A stretch of 48,683 nucleotides of DNA from JAKFEW01 sp036675505 (GTDB taxonomy: Bacteria > Cyanobacteriota > Sericytochromatia > S15B-MN24 > JAQBPE01). Position numbers and translations under genes: made by a program. Of this stretch, positions 15,284 through 21,777 are shown one piece after another; within the stretch, counting starts at the first letter, position 1, and the number at the start of each line of letters is the position of its first letter. The stretch spans positions 1 through 48,683 of the forward strand of contig JAKFEW010000033.1 of NCBI GenBank assembly GCA_036675505.1. Direction: 5' to 3'. The notes beneath the pieces were generated by a model. The model had not been told where the DNA came from, did not search any database, and saw only the letters and a list, made by a program, of their open reading frames with translations.

Positions 15284-15694
15284 TTAGCTGCAGGCCGCGT
15301 TGTTGGCCGCGTTCCCGGCACTCGAGGCGGTGGTGTGGCTGATGCCGATGGTCACGACGTCCACGGTCGTCATCGTGGTGAACCCGAGGATGTCCGAACC
15401 GGTCTTCTTCGACTTCTTCTTGCCGCCGCCGGCGACGGCCTCGAGGTCGTCGTCGCTCAGCTCGCCGTCCGGCGATTCGACGAACTTCACTGGAACCGGC
15501 ACGACGAACGTGTTCGGGCGCTCTTCGACCGCCTGCAGCGTCACGTGCGGGGGGAGCTCGCAGTTGAAGAGCTTCTCGATCGCGGCGCGCGGGTTGGCGA
15601 GCAGCTCGGCGCGGAACGCGTCGTCCTGGGCGGCCTTGGCGTAGGCGATCCGCTTGAGATCGTCGATCGACGCCTCGGTCGTGGTCTGGGACAT
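15284..15694 (-). CDS. NHLP-leader RiPP precursor peptide (nitrile hydratase-like leader)
   Basis: The start is the ATG at 15694 with CAGGAGG 7 bases upstream; an in-frame start at 15715 lies before that site. The 136-residue product has a long leader related to the nitrile hydratase alpha subunit. DDAFRAELLANPRAAIEKLF at 25-43 is followed by ELPPHVTLQAVEERPNTFVV and VPVKFVESPDG. The leader closes with ELSDDDLEAVAGG, ending in a double glycine at 89-90. The core of about 45 residues begins with a Lys-rich GKKKSKKTG and is rich in Thr and Ser (TT pairs at 106-107, 109-110, 121-122; SS at 124-125), with one Cys at 135. NHLP leaders guide lanthipeptide, proteusin or azole-forming enzymes, and C39 peptidase transporters cut after the GG. 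None of these enzymes is encoded here, so the precursor is an orphan. Its neighbours are a response regulator and ruvB. Confidence 0.85.
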   Translation of the reverse strand: MSQTTTEASIDDLKRIAYAKAAQDDAFRAELLANPRAAIEKLFNCELPPHVTLQAVEERPNTFVVPVPVKFVESPDGELSDDDLEAVAGGGKKKSKKTGSDILGFTTMTTVDVVTIGISHTTASSAGNAANNAACS

Positions 15695-15838
15695 AGGAAT
15701 GACCTCCTGGTACAACGTTCGAAGGGGGGGCCGTGCCCCTATACCCGCCAGCGCTCCGCCGCTCGCCGGTTCGTCTTAACTGGAACATCCGTTCTATGAT
15801 ATGATGATGAGGTCCCTGGGGCAGTCAGGAGGCCTCCT

Positions 15839-16930
15839 TTGGCCATCATTTCCTCTTCCGACGCCGGTCAGAACGGTCCGCGGGCGCCCCGGGCGCCGCG
15901 CTCGGCCAGCGGTGAGGTCGAGCGGCTGGTCGCGCCCCAGGTTCAGGTCGGGGATACGGGCGAGCAGATGTCGCTGCGGCCGAAGCGGCTCGCCGAGTAC
16001 ACCGGGCAGTCCGAGCTAAAGGAAGTGCTCCAGATCGCCATCGACGCGGCCAAGCACCGCAAGGAGTCGCTCGACCACATCTTGCTCTACGGCCCGCCGG
16101 GCCTCGGCAAGACCACGATGGCGCAGATCGTGGCGACCGAGATGGACGTGCCCGTGCGCATCACCTCGGCGCCCGCGCTCGAGCGCCCGCGCGACATCGC
16201 CGGCCTGCTCGTCACGCTGCAGCCCGGCGAGCTGCTCTTCATCGACGAGATCCACAGGCTCAGCCGCCTGGCGGAGGAGCTGCTGTACCCGGCGATGGAG
16301 GACTTCACGCTCGACATCACGATCGGCAAGGGCCAGACCGCGCGCGTGCGCAGGCTCCCGCTGCCACGCTTCACGCTGGTGGGCGCGACCACCCGCGCCG
16401 GCGCGCTCAGCTCCCCGCTGCGCGATCGCTTCGGGCTCATCCAGCGGCTGAACTTCTACCGGGAAGATGAGCTCGTCACGATCCTCATCCGGGCGGCCGA
16501 GCTGCTCGAAATCGCCCTCGAGCCGGCGGGCGCGGCCACCATCGCCCGCCGCGCCCGCGGCACGCCGCGCATCGCGAACCGCCTGCTCAAGCGCGTGCGC
16601 GACTACGCCCAGGTGCGGGGCACGGGCATCATCACGGAGGACGCAGCCCACGCCGCGCTCGACAAGATGGGCGTCGATCCGCTGGGCCTCGACCCGGTCG
16701 ACCGCCAGCTGCTTTCGCTGATCATCCGCCACCACCAGGGCGGCCCGGTCGGCGTCGAGACGCTTTCGGCGGCGCTCGGCGAGGACGTGAACACCATCGA
16801 GGACATCTACGAGCCTTACCTCTTGCAGGCCGGCTTCCTCGCGCGCACGCCGCGCGGGCGCGTCGTTACGGCGCAGGCGTACGAACACCTCGGTCTGGCG
16901 GCGCCAGAACGGGCCAACCGGCTGTTCTAG
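15839..16930 (+). CDS. ruvB: Holliday junction branch migration ATPase RuvB
   Basis: RuvB is the hexameric motor that, with RuvA, drives branch migration of Holliday junctions. The 363-residue protein has the N-terminal SLRPKRLAEYTGQ motif, Walker A GPPGLGKT at 85-92, Walker B FIDEIHR, the GATTRAG sensor stretch and the SPLRDRFG arginine-finger region. The lid region with RGTPRIANRLL and the C-terminal winged helix with ALGEDVNTIEDIYEPYL follow. About 40 N-terminal residues before the core are low complexity and longer than in many RuvB proteins. The start is TTG at 15839, set by AGGAGG six bases upstream. That site is one half of a perfect palindrome AGGAGGCCTCCT. A TATGAT at 15795-15800 may be the -10 box. 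ruvA and ruvC are not in the window. Confidence 0.97.
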   Translation: MAIISSSDAGQNGPRAPRAPRSASGEVERLVAPQVQVGDTGEQMSLRPKRLAEYTGQSELKEVLQIAIDAAKHRKESLDHILLYGPPGLGKTTMAQIVATEMDVPVRITSAPALERPRDIAGLLVTLQPGELLFIDEIHRLSRLAEELLYPAMEDFTLDITIGKGQTARVRRLPLPRFTLVGATTRAGALSSPLRDRFGLIQRLNFYREDELVTILIRAAELLEIALEPAGAATIARRARGTPRIANRLLKRVRDYAQVRGTGIITEDAAHAALDKMGVDPLGLDPVDRQLLSLIIRHHQGGPVGVETLSAALGEDVNTIEDIYEPYLLQAGFLARTPRGRVVTAQAYEHLGLAAPERANRLF

Positions 16931-16938
16931 GCGGTACT

Positions 16939-16947
16939 TGCTATAAT
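16939..16947 (+). promoter_or_regulatory. extended -10 promoter before the aminotransferase gene
   Basis: TGCTATAAT at 16939-16947 is a perfect extended -10 element in the short gap after ruvB. There is no good -35 box, which extended -10 promoters tolerate. It lies 55 bases before the aminotransferase ATG and probably also drives pheA. Confidence 0.65.
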
Positions 16948-17002
16948 GGTGGGCAGCCCGCCGGCAACGACGCCGACGCGGTCCGAGAAAGGACCCTTCC
17001 CC

Positions 17003-17977
17003 ATGTCCACCAAACCCAAGTTCGTCTTCTTCAAGGGCGATTTCGTGCCCTTCGACGAGGCCAAGGTCGGCGTCATGACCCATGGCCTCAATTATGGCAC
17101 GGGCTGCTTCGAGGGCATCCGCGGCTACTGGAACGCCGAGCATGAAGAGCTCTACGTGCTCAAGATGCAGCCGCACTTCGAGCGCATCCACCAGTCCGCC
17201 CGGATCCTCTATATGAAGCTCGATTACTCGGTCGAAGAGCTTTGCGACATCACCCTCGAGCTGATTCGCCGCAACGAGTTCAAGCAGGACGTATACATCC
17301 GTCCGCTGCTCTACATGGCCGACGAGCTGATCGGCGTCCGCCTGCACAAGCTGACCGCGGACTTCACGATGTTCGCGACGCCGATGGGCGACTACATCGA
17401 CACCACCGGCATCAAGGTCGGCGTGTCGAGCTGGCGCCGGCTCGATGACAACGCCGTGCCCGCGCGCGCCAAGATCACGGGCGCCTACATCAACTCGGCG
17501 CTCGCGAAGACCGAGGCGTACCACAACGGCTTCGACGACGCGATCTTCCTCAACGCGGACGGCCACGTCTCGGAAGGCAGCGCGATGAACCTGTTCCTCG
17601 TGCGCAACGGCCGGCTCATCACGCCGGGCGTCCAGCACAACATCCTCGAGGGCGTGACGCGCGGCGCGGTCATGAAGATCGCCAAGGAAGAGCTCGGCAT
17701 CGAGACCGACGAGCGTTCGGTGGATCGCACCGAGCTCTACATCGCCGACGAGATGTTCCTGTGCGGCACGGGCGCCCAGGTTTCGCCGGTCGTCTCGATC
17801 GACATGCGTCCGGTCGGCGGCACGGGCACCATCGGCCCTGTGACGCGCCAGATCATGGACATCTACAACCGCTCGGTGCACGGTAACTACCCGCGTTTCG
17901 CCGACTGGGTCACGCCCGTCTACGGCACGCACCGTCCCGCCGTCGAGGTCGCGACCTCGGCCGGCTCCGGGGTGTAG
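17003..17977 (+). CDS. ilvE: branched-chain-type (class IV) PLP aminotransferase
   Basis: Class IV aminotransferases of this type move amino groups between glutamate and branched-chain 2-oxo acids, and some also act on aromatic oxo acids. The 324-residue protein starts at the ATG at 17003 with AAAGGA upstream. It shows THGLNYGTGCFEGIRGYW near the N-terminus and the PLP lysine Lys157 in ARAKITGAYINSALAK. SEGSAMNLFLV follows at 190-200, then ILEGVTRGAV and the C-terminal ADEMFLCGTGAQVSPV, all typical of IlvE. It lies five bases before pheA and upstream of aroH, aroF and tyrA. The context makes it a candidate for transaminating phenylpyruvate or prephenate as well, which the sequence alone cannot settle. 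Confidence 0.9.
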   Translation: MSTKPKFVFFKGDFVPFDEAKVGVMTHGLNYGTGCFEGIRGYWNAEHEELYVLKMQPHFERIHQSARILYMKLDYSVEELCDITLELIRRNEFKQDVYIRPLLYMADELIGVRLHKLTADFTMFATPMGDYIDTTGIKVGVSSWRRLDDNAVPARAKITGAYINSALAKTEAYHNGFDDAIFLNADGHVSEGSAMNLFLVRNGRLITPGVQHNILEGVTRGAVMKIAKEELGIETDERSVDRTELYIADEMFLCGTGAQVSPVVSIDMRPVGGTGTIGPVTRQIMDIYNRSVHGNYPRFADWVTPVYGTHRPAVEVATSAGSGV

Positions 17978-17982
17978 CCGTT

Positions 17983-18849
17983 CTGACGGAAGGGGGGACC
18001 GGGACCGGCACCGTCGCGTTCCAGGGGGAACCTGGCGCCTACAGCGAGGCGGCCGCCATCGCCCACTTCGGGTCGACAGCCTCGCCGTTGCCGTGTCCCA
18101 CCTTCGCTTCGCTCTTCGAGGCGGTGGCCAAGGGAGCGGCCGACTTCGGCATGGTGCCTGTCGAGAACTCACTCGCGGGCACCGTGCGCGAGAATTGGGA
18201 CTTGCTCGTGGCGCACGACCTGCCGATCATCGGCGAGGTGCTGCTGCCGGTGCGTCATTGCCTGCTCGCGCCGCGCGGCACGCGGCTCGAGGACGTCACG
18301 CTCGCCTACTCGCACCCGCAAGCCCTCGCGCAAAGCGCGCCGTTCCTCGCCATCCACGGGATCACGCCCGTGCCCGCCTACGACACGGCGGGCGCGGCGC
18401 GGGAGCTCGCCGGGCGGCAGGAGCCGGGCGCGGCGGCGATCGCCAGCGCCCGTGCCGCAGCCTTCTACGACCTCGACATCCTGGCCGAGGGCATCCAGGC
18501 CCGCGGCGACAACACCACGCGGTTTTACGTGATCGCCCGGCAGGCGCCGGCGGGCCTGCCGGCCGAGAAGGCCACGCTGGCGTTCGGCGCCGCGCACCGG
18601 CCGGGCGGCCTCGCGGCGGCGCTGGCGTCGTTCTCGGCGCATGGGCTCAACCTGCTCATGATCGAGTCCCGGCCGACCCGCGAGACGCCCTGGGAGTACC
18701 GCTTCCATGCGGACCTCGACGGCGGCGGCGCGGCGCTCGACCGCGGCGCGCTCGACGCGCTGATCGCCGACCTCGGCGGCGCCGCCGCCGGCGCGCGTTT
18801 GCTCGGCGTCTATCCGGTCGGGTTGACGGGCGCGCATGGGCCGTGCTAG
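17983..18849 (+). CDS. pheA: prephenate dehydratase with C-terminal ACT domain, CTG start likely
   Basis: The enzyme converts prephenate to phenylpyruvate, the committed step to phenylalanine. The frame is open from a stop at 17884, and the conserved start of the domain (TVAFQGEPGAYSEAAA) is encoded from 18010, upstream of the first ATG/GTG/TTG (a TTG at 18088). The only usable start before the domain is CTG at 17983, 5 bases after the ilvE stop, with GGGGTG about 8 bases upstream. Counted from it the protein is 288 residues, the normal size of a stand-alone enzyme. VENS at 60-63, the DNTTRF catalytic motif with Thr179, and ESRP at 228-231 in the ACT domain are all present. The ACT domain implies feedback inhibition by phenylalanine. 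Coupling to ilvE translation would help a weak start. Confidence 0.9.
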   Translation: MTEGGTGTGTVAFQGEPGAYSEAAAIAHFGSTASPLPCPTFASLFEAVAKGAADFGMVPVENSLAGTVRENWDLLVAHDLPIIGEVLLPVRHCLLAPRGTRLEDVTLAYSHPQALAQSAPFLAIHGITPVPAYDTAGAARELAGRQEPGAAAIASARAAAFYDLDILAEGIQARGDNTTRFYVIARQAPAGLPAEKATLAFGAAHRPGGLAAALASFSAHGLNLLMIESRPTRETPWEYRFHADLDGGGAALDRGALDALIADLGGAAAGARLLGVYPVGLTGAHGPC

Positions 18850-18852
18850 GGT
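18823..18852 (+). promoter_or_regulatory. promoter for the aromatic leader, inside the end of pheA
   Basis: TTGACG at 18823-18828 and TAGGGT at 18847-18852 are 18 bases apart, and the -10 carries an extended TGC just before it. A start near 18859 would give a very short leader before the peptide's GGAG and ATG. Confidence 0.55.
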
Positions 18853-18873
18853 GAAAACCGGAGTAAGTTTTCA

Positions 18874-18939
18874 ATGCCCGCCCGCTGCACCTACTTTTAC
18901 GGCTTTTATTTCGGCGCGAGGATCGCGACCGAACGCTAG
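18874..18939 (+). CDS. Phe/Tyr-rich attenuator leader peptide, 21 aa
   Basis: A 21-codon frame runs from the ATG at 18874 to the TAG at 18937, with GGAG 10 bases before the ATG. Codons 7-13 read Y F Y G F Y F, six aromatic residues in seven, using TTT twice and TAT once although the genome strongly prefers C-ending codons. It is the expected design of a leader peptide that senses charged tRNA-Phe and tRNA-Tyr, like pheL of Escherichia coli. It precedes mutually exclusive hairpins and then aroH, DAHP synthase and tyrA, whose products lead to Phe and Tyr. It was found by reading the sequence; it is too short for standard gene callers. Confidence 0.85.
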   Translation: MPARCTYFYGFYFGARIATER

Positions 18940-18995
18940 CCGCTGCGGATGACGAGGCAGGGAGCGTGTGGTCGCAAGACCCACGCTCCTTTTTT
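18925..18995 (+). terminator. transcription attenuator: intrinsic terminator with competing antiterminator
   Basis: The terminator pairs GGAGCGTG (18961-18968) with CACGCTCC (18982-18989), followed by six T (18990-18995). An upstream segment, GCGACCgaACGCTagCC (18925-18941), can instead pair with GGAGCGTgtGGTCGC (18961-18975) through 6+5+2 base pairs, taking up the whole 5' arm of the terminator. The antiterminator's 5' strand overlaps the last codons and stop of the leader peptide. A ribosome stalled at the aromatic codons would leave it free. One that reaches the stop would cover it, so the terminator forms. Confidence 0.85.
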
Positions 18996-19000
18996 CTTCA

Positions 19001-19057
19001 GTCGCTGCGCTCCTTCCAGCCGCCCCGCCCAGGGAATTTCTGATCCCGCTTTGTCTG
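19001..19057 (+). repeat. dispersed intergenic repeat, copy B
   Basis: CTTCCAGCCGCCCC at 19012-19025 and CCAGGGAATTTCTGATCCCG, ending near 19048, match the copies at 34.3 and 39.8 kb. The CCACCCACCCAC spacer of those copies is shortened to GCC here. It lies between the attenuator terminator and the aroH start, so it forms most of the distal leader of the aro operon. Confidence 0.7.
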
Positions 19058-19068
19058 GAGTCGTCCCC

Positions 19069-19449
19069 ATGCCCATCTATTGCCGCGGCGTCCGCGGCGC
19101 GATCAGCGCCGACGCCAACACCAAAGAAGCGATCGTCGCCGCGACGCGCGAGCTGCTCGAGGCGATCGTGGAAGCGAACGGCATCGACCCGGCCGACATC
19201 GGCAGCGTGTTCCTCACGGCCACGCCGGACCTGAACGCCGAGTTCCCGGCCCAGGCCGCGCGGCAGATGGGCTGGGACGACGCGGCGCTGCTCTGCGCGC
19301 AGGAGATCGCGGTCCCCGGCGCCACGCCGGGCCTGGTGCGCGTGCTCATCCACTGGAACACCCCCAAGGCCCAGGCCGACATCCGGCACATCTACCTCAA
19401 AGGCGCCCAGGCGCTGCGCCCGGACCGCTTGTCGGTCCAGGCCCCGTAA
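19069..19449 (+). CDS. aroH: chorismate mutase, AroH type
   Basis: AroH enzymes rearrange chorismate to prephenate. This 126-residue protein matches the monofunctional trimeric family of Bacillus subtilis, whose enzyme is 127 residues long. The active-site residues are present with a one-residue offset: Arg9 in VRGA, Glu79 in AQEIAV, Arg91 in LVRVL and Tyr109 in RHIYL. SATPDLNAEFPA-like sequence and LRPDR near the end are also conserved. GGAG lies 8 bases before the ATG. It is the first structural gene after the Phe/Tyr attenuator. Its product is the substrate of both pheA just upstream and tyrA downstream. The gap to the DAHP synthase is 52 bases. Confidence 0.96.
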   Translation: MPIYCRGVRGAISADANTKEAIVAATRELLEAIVEANGIDPADIGSVFLTATPDLNAEFPAQAARQMGWDDAALLCAQEIAVPGATPGLVRVLIHWNTPKAQADIRHIYLKGAQALRPDRLSVQAP

Positions 19450-19501
19450 ACGTCAATCCCACTCAGGCTGGAACGCCAACACCCACCCCAGGAGGAATGT
19501 C

Positions 19502-20542
19502 ATGATCGTCGTCATGCGTGCGGACGCCACCGCCGAAGACGTTGCGGGCGTCGTCGCCCGGCTCGAGCGCCAGGGCCTCAGCGCCCATGTCTCGGAGGGC
19601 GAGGAGCGCACCATCATCGGCGTGCTCGGCTCGCCCATGGACCACGCGGAGCTCGGTCCCGCGCTCGAGGCCCTCGATGGCGTCGATCACACGGTGAGGG
19701 TCTCGAAGCCCTACAAGCTCGCGAGTCGCCAGTTCCAGCCTGCGAATACGGTCATCGAGGTGCGCGGGGTGAAGATCGGCGGCCCCGAGGTCGTGATGAT
19801 GGCGGGCCCATGCTCGTGCGAGTCCGAGGAGCAGGTGCTGCGCATCGCCGAGGCGGTCGCGGCCATGGGCGCGCGCCTCTTCCGCGGCGGCGCGTACAAG
19901 CCGCGCACCAGCCCGTACGCCTTCAGGGGCCACGGCGAGTCGGGCCTCGAGATGCTCGCCAAGGCACGCGAGAAGACGGGCATGCCGATCATCACCGAGG
20001 TGCTCACGCCCGGCGACGTCGCGCTCGTCGGCCAGTACACCGACATCTTCCAGATCGGCGCACGCAACATGCAGAACTACATCCTGCTCGAGGAGGTCGG
20101 CCGGACGGAAATCCCGGTCATGCTCAAGCGCGGCCCCTCGGCCACGATCGAGGAATGGCTGCTCGCGGCCGAGTACGTGATGGCGCAGGGCAACAAGAAG
20201 GTGATGCTGTGCGAGCGCGGCATCCGCACGTACGAGACGGCGACCCGCAACACCTTCGACATCAATGCCGTGGCCTACGCGAAGCGCGAGTCGCACCTGC
20301 CGGTGATCGGCGATCCGAGCCACGGCACGGGCGTCCGATCGCTCGTGGCGCCGGTGGGCCTCGGGGCGATCGCGGCCGGCGCGGACGGCCTGATCGTCGA
20401 GGTCCACCACGACCCTGACAAGTCCTGGTCCGACGCGGCCCAGGCCCTCGGCTTCGAGGCGTTCGGCAAGCTGATGGTGCAGGGCGCGGCGGTCGCGCGG
20501 GCGGTAGGCCGCGAGTGGTCGGACGCCGGGGTCGAGGTCTAG
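19502..20542 (+). CDS. aroF: 3-deoxy-7-phosphoheptulonate (DAHP) synthase, type I-beta with N-terminal regulatory domain
   Basis: DAHP synthase condenses phosphoenolpyruvate and erythrose 4-phosphate, the first step of the shikimate pathway. The 346-residue protein has a ferredoxin-like regulatory domain (1-65, starting MIVVMRADAT), as in the Thermotoga enzyme that Tyr and Phe inhibit. The catalytic barrel follows with AGPCS at 101-105, GGAYKPRTSPYAF at 129-141, FQIGARNMQN, LKRGPSATIEEW, CERGIRTYE and DPSHGTG. AGGAGG lies before the ATG. The stop codon overlaps the GTG of tyrA by one base, so the two are translationally coupled. Double control is likely: feedback through the N-terminal domain and attenuation of the operon. 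Confidence 0.96.
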   Translation: MIVVMRADATAEDVAGVVARLERQGLSAHVSEGEERTIIGVLGSPMDHAELGPALEALDGVDHTVRVSKPYKLASRQFQPANTVIEVRGVKIGGPEVVMMAGPCSCESEEQVLRIAEAVAAMGARLFRGGAYKPRTSPYAFRGHGESGLEMLAKAREKTGMPIITEVLTPGDVALVGQYTDIFQIGARNMQNYILLEEVGRTEIPVMLKRGPSATIEEWLLAAEYVMAQGNKKVMLCERGIRTYETATRNTFDINAVAYAKRESHLPVIGDPSHGTGVRSLVAPVGLGAIAAGADGLIVEVHHDPDKSWSDAAQALGFEAFGKLMVQGAAVARAVGREWSDAGVEV

Positions 20543-21402
20543 TGCGTCTCGCGATCCTCGGGCTCGGCCTGATCGGCGGCTCGCTGGGCCTGGCCCTGCG
20601 CGCCGCGCAGCCGACGCTCGAGATCGTGGGCTGGGATCGCGACTGGGCGTCCTGCGGCCTCGCGCTGGAGCGCGGGGCGATCACGCTCGCGGCCGTCACG
20701 CCGGCCGAGGCCGTGGCCACGGCCGACCTGGTCGTGCTGGCGACGCCGATCGGCGTGGTGCGCGAGCTGCTCGCGGCGATCGCCCCGGCCGTGCGCGCGG
20801 GCGCTGTCGTGACGGATGTCGCGAGCACCAAGGCCCAGGTGATCGCCTGGGCCGCCGAGGCGGGCGTGCCGTTCGTGGGCGGGCATCCGATGGCGGGCTC
20901 CGAGAAGACCGGCATGACCCATGCGCGCGTGAACCTCTTCCGCGGCGCGACCTGGTGCGTGACGCCGGATGGCGCGTCGCCGCCGGGCGGTGCGGAAACC
21001 GTCGAAGAGGTCGCCCGGCTCGTGGGTGCGCGCCCGCTGCGGCTCGAGCCGGCGGAGCACGACGCCTACGTGGCGGCCATCAGCCATCTCCCCTTCGCCA
21101 CCGCCGCCGCGCTGGTGGCGCTGACCACCGCGGACCCGCGCTGGCCCAGCATGGCCGAGCTCGCGGCGACAGGCTACCGTGACGTGACGCGGCTCGCGTC
21201 GGGCAGCCCGACGATGTACCGGGACATCAGCACGACGAACGCCGGGGCGATCGCCCCGCTGCTGCGTGGTCTCGCGGCGCGGCTCACCACGCTCGCCGAC
21301 GAGCTCGACGACCCTGCAAAGGTCGAGGCTTTCTTCAAGGGCGCACGCGAGGCACGCGAGGCCTGGCTGGCCTCACACGAACGCTTCCGGCTGCCCGGCT
21401 AG
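20542..21402 (+). CDS. tyrA: prephenate dehydrogenase
   Basis: TyrA oxidatively decarboxylates prephenate to 4-hydroxyphenylpyruvate with NAD(P)+, the tyrosine branch; arogenate as substrate cannot be excluded. The start is the GTG at 20542, in the TAGTG overlap with the DAHP synthase stop. An earlier in-frame start at 20515 would place nine residues before the nucleotide fold. The 286-residue protein begins with a Rossmann motif GLGLIGGSLG (7-16), then VVLATPIGVV and TDVASTK. HPMAGSEKTG follows at 115-124 with the catalytic His115, and a helical dimerisation domain completes it. There is no C-terminal ACT domain, so tyrosine feedback would act elsewhere. Its stop overlaps that of the convergent clpS. 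Confidence 0.95.
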   Translation: MRLAILGLGLIGGSLGLALRAAQPTLEIVGWDRDWASCGLALERGAITLAAVTPAEAVATADLVVLATPIGVVRELLAAIAPAVRAGAVVTDVASTKAQVIAWAAEAGVPFVGGHPMAGSEKTGMTHARVNLFRGATWCVTPDGASPPGGAETVEEVARLVGARPLRLEPAEHDAYVAAISHLPFATAAALVALTTADPRWPSMAELAATGYRDVTRLASGSPTMYRDISTTNAGAIAPLLRGLAARLTTLADELDDPAKVEAFFKGAREAREAWLASHERFRLPG

Positions 21403-21680
21403 ACGTCTTTTTCGATCGAGCTCACGAGCCCGAAGCTCTTGATCCGATCGCAATACATTTCCGCGTGCTCGAGCGGCGCCATGAGCACGAGCGCGACGCC
21501 GGTCTGGTCCGCTTCCTTCATGATCTCGGAGGCCTGCTGGTTCGACAGTTGGGGCACGGCCTTGATGAGCGAGATGACCACGTAGTCGACGTCGTGGTGG
21601 TCGTCATTGTGCAGCAGCACCTTGTAGGGGTCGAACAGGCGCTGCTTCTGCTCGGGTTTCTCCAGCGGCTTCGTCGTCAA
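21399..21680 (-). CDS. clpS: ClpS-family adaptor, variant substrate pocket
   Basis: ClpS delivers N-degron proteins to the ClpAP or ClpCP protease. The start is TTG at 21680 with AGGAGG 7 bases upstream, giving 93 residues, the normal length. A longer frame to 21740 adds an unconserved extension. After a short disordered tail the core begins YKVLLHNDDHHDVDYVV, keeping the Asn-Asp-Asp of the binding pocket. Compared with Escherichia coli ClpS, the gatekeeper Met position appears to be Val (NDDHHDV). The His that holds the substrate amino group appears to be Asp (EADQTGVAL). This points to a subtype with altered specificity. No clpA or clpC is in the window. The gene is convergent with tyrA, sharing CTAG. 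Confidence 0.88.
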   Translation of the reverse strand: MTTKPLEKPEQKQRLFDPYKVLLHNDDHHDVDYVVISLIKAVPQLSNQQASEIMKEADQTGVALVLMAPLEHAEMYCDRIKSFGLVSSIEKDV

Positions 21681-21777
21681 TGCGGAACCTCCTGGGCTCG
21701 GAGTAAGGGCGGGACACTCGATGGCAAGCGGGTATAACACCGTCGGCCGACAGGCGACCGGAGGTCAACCCGTTCTC

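Noticed and set aside
16016..18172. 718-codon open frame opposite ruvB and ilvE
   Set aside because: It is a shadow of two clear enzymes with full catalytic motifs on the plus strand.
18093..18854. Overlapping 253-codon plus-strand frame inside pheA
   Set aside because: The pheA frame carries TTRF and ESRP; the other frame is Arg/Ala/Gly-rich noise.
18850..19068. T-box riboswitch as an explanation for the leader before aroH
   Set aside because: No T-box bulge sequence or stem I architecture is seen, and the leader is too short; the peptide-coding attenuator explains the features.
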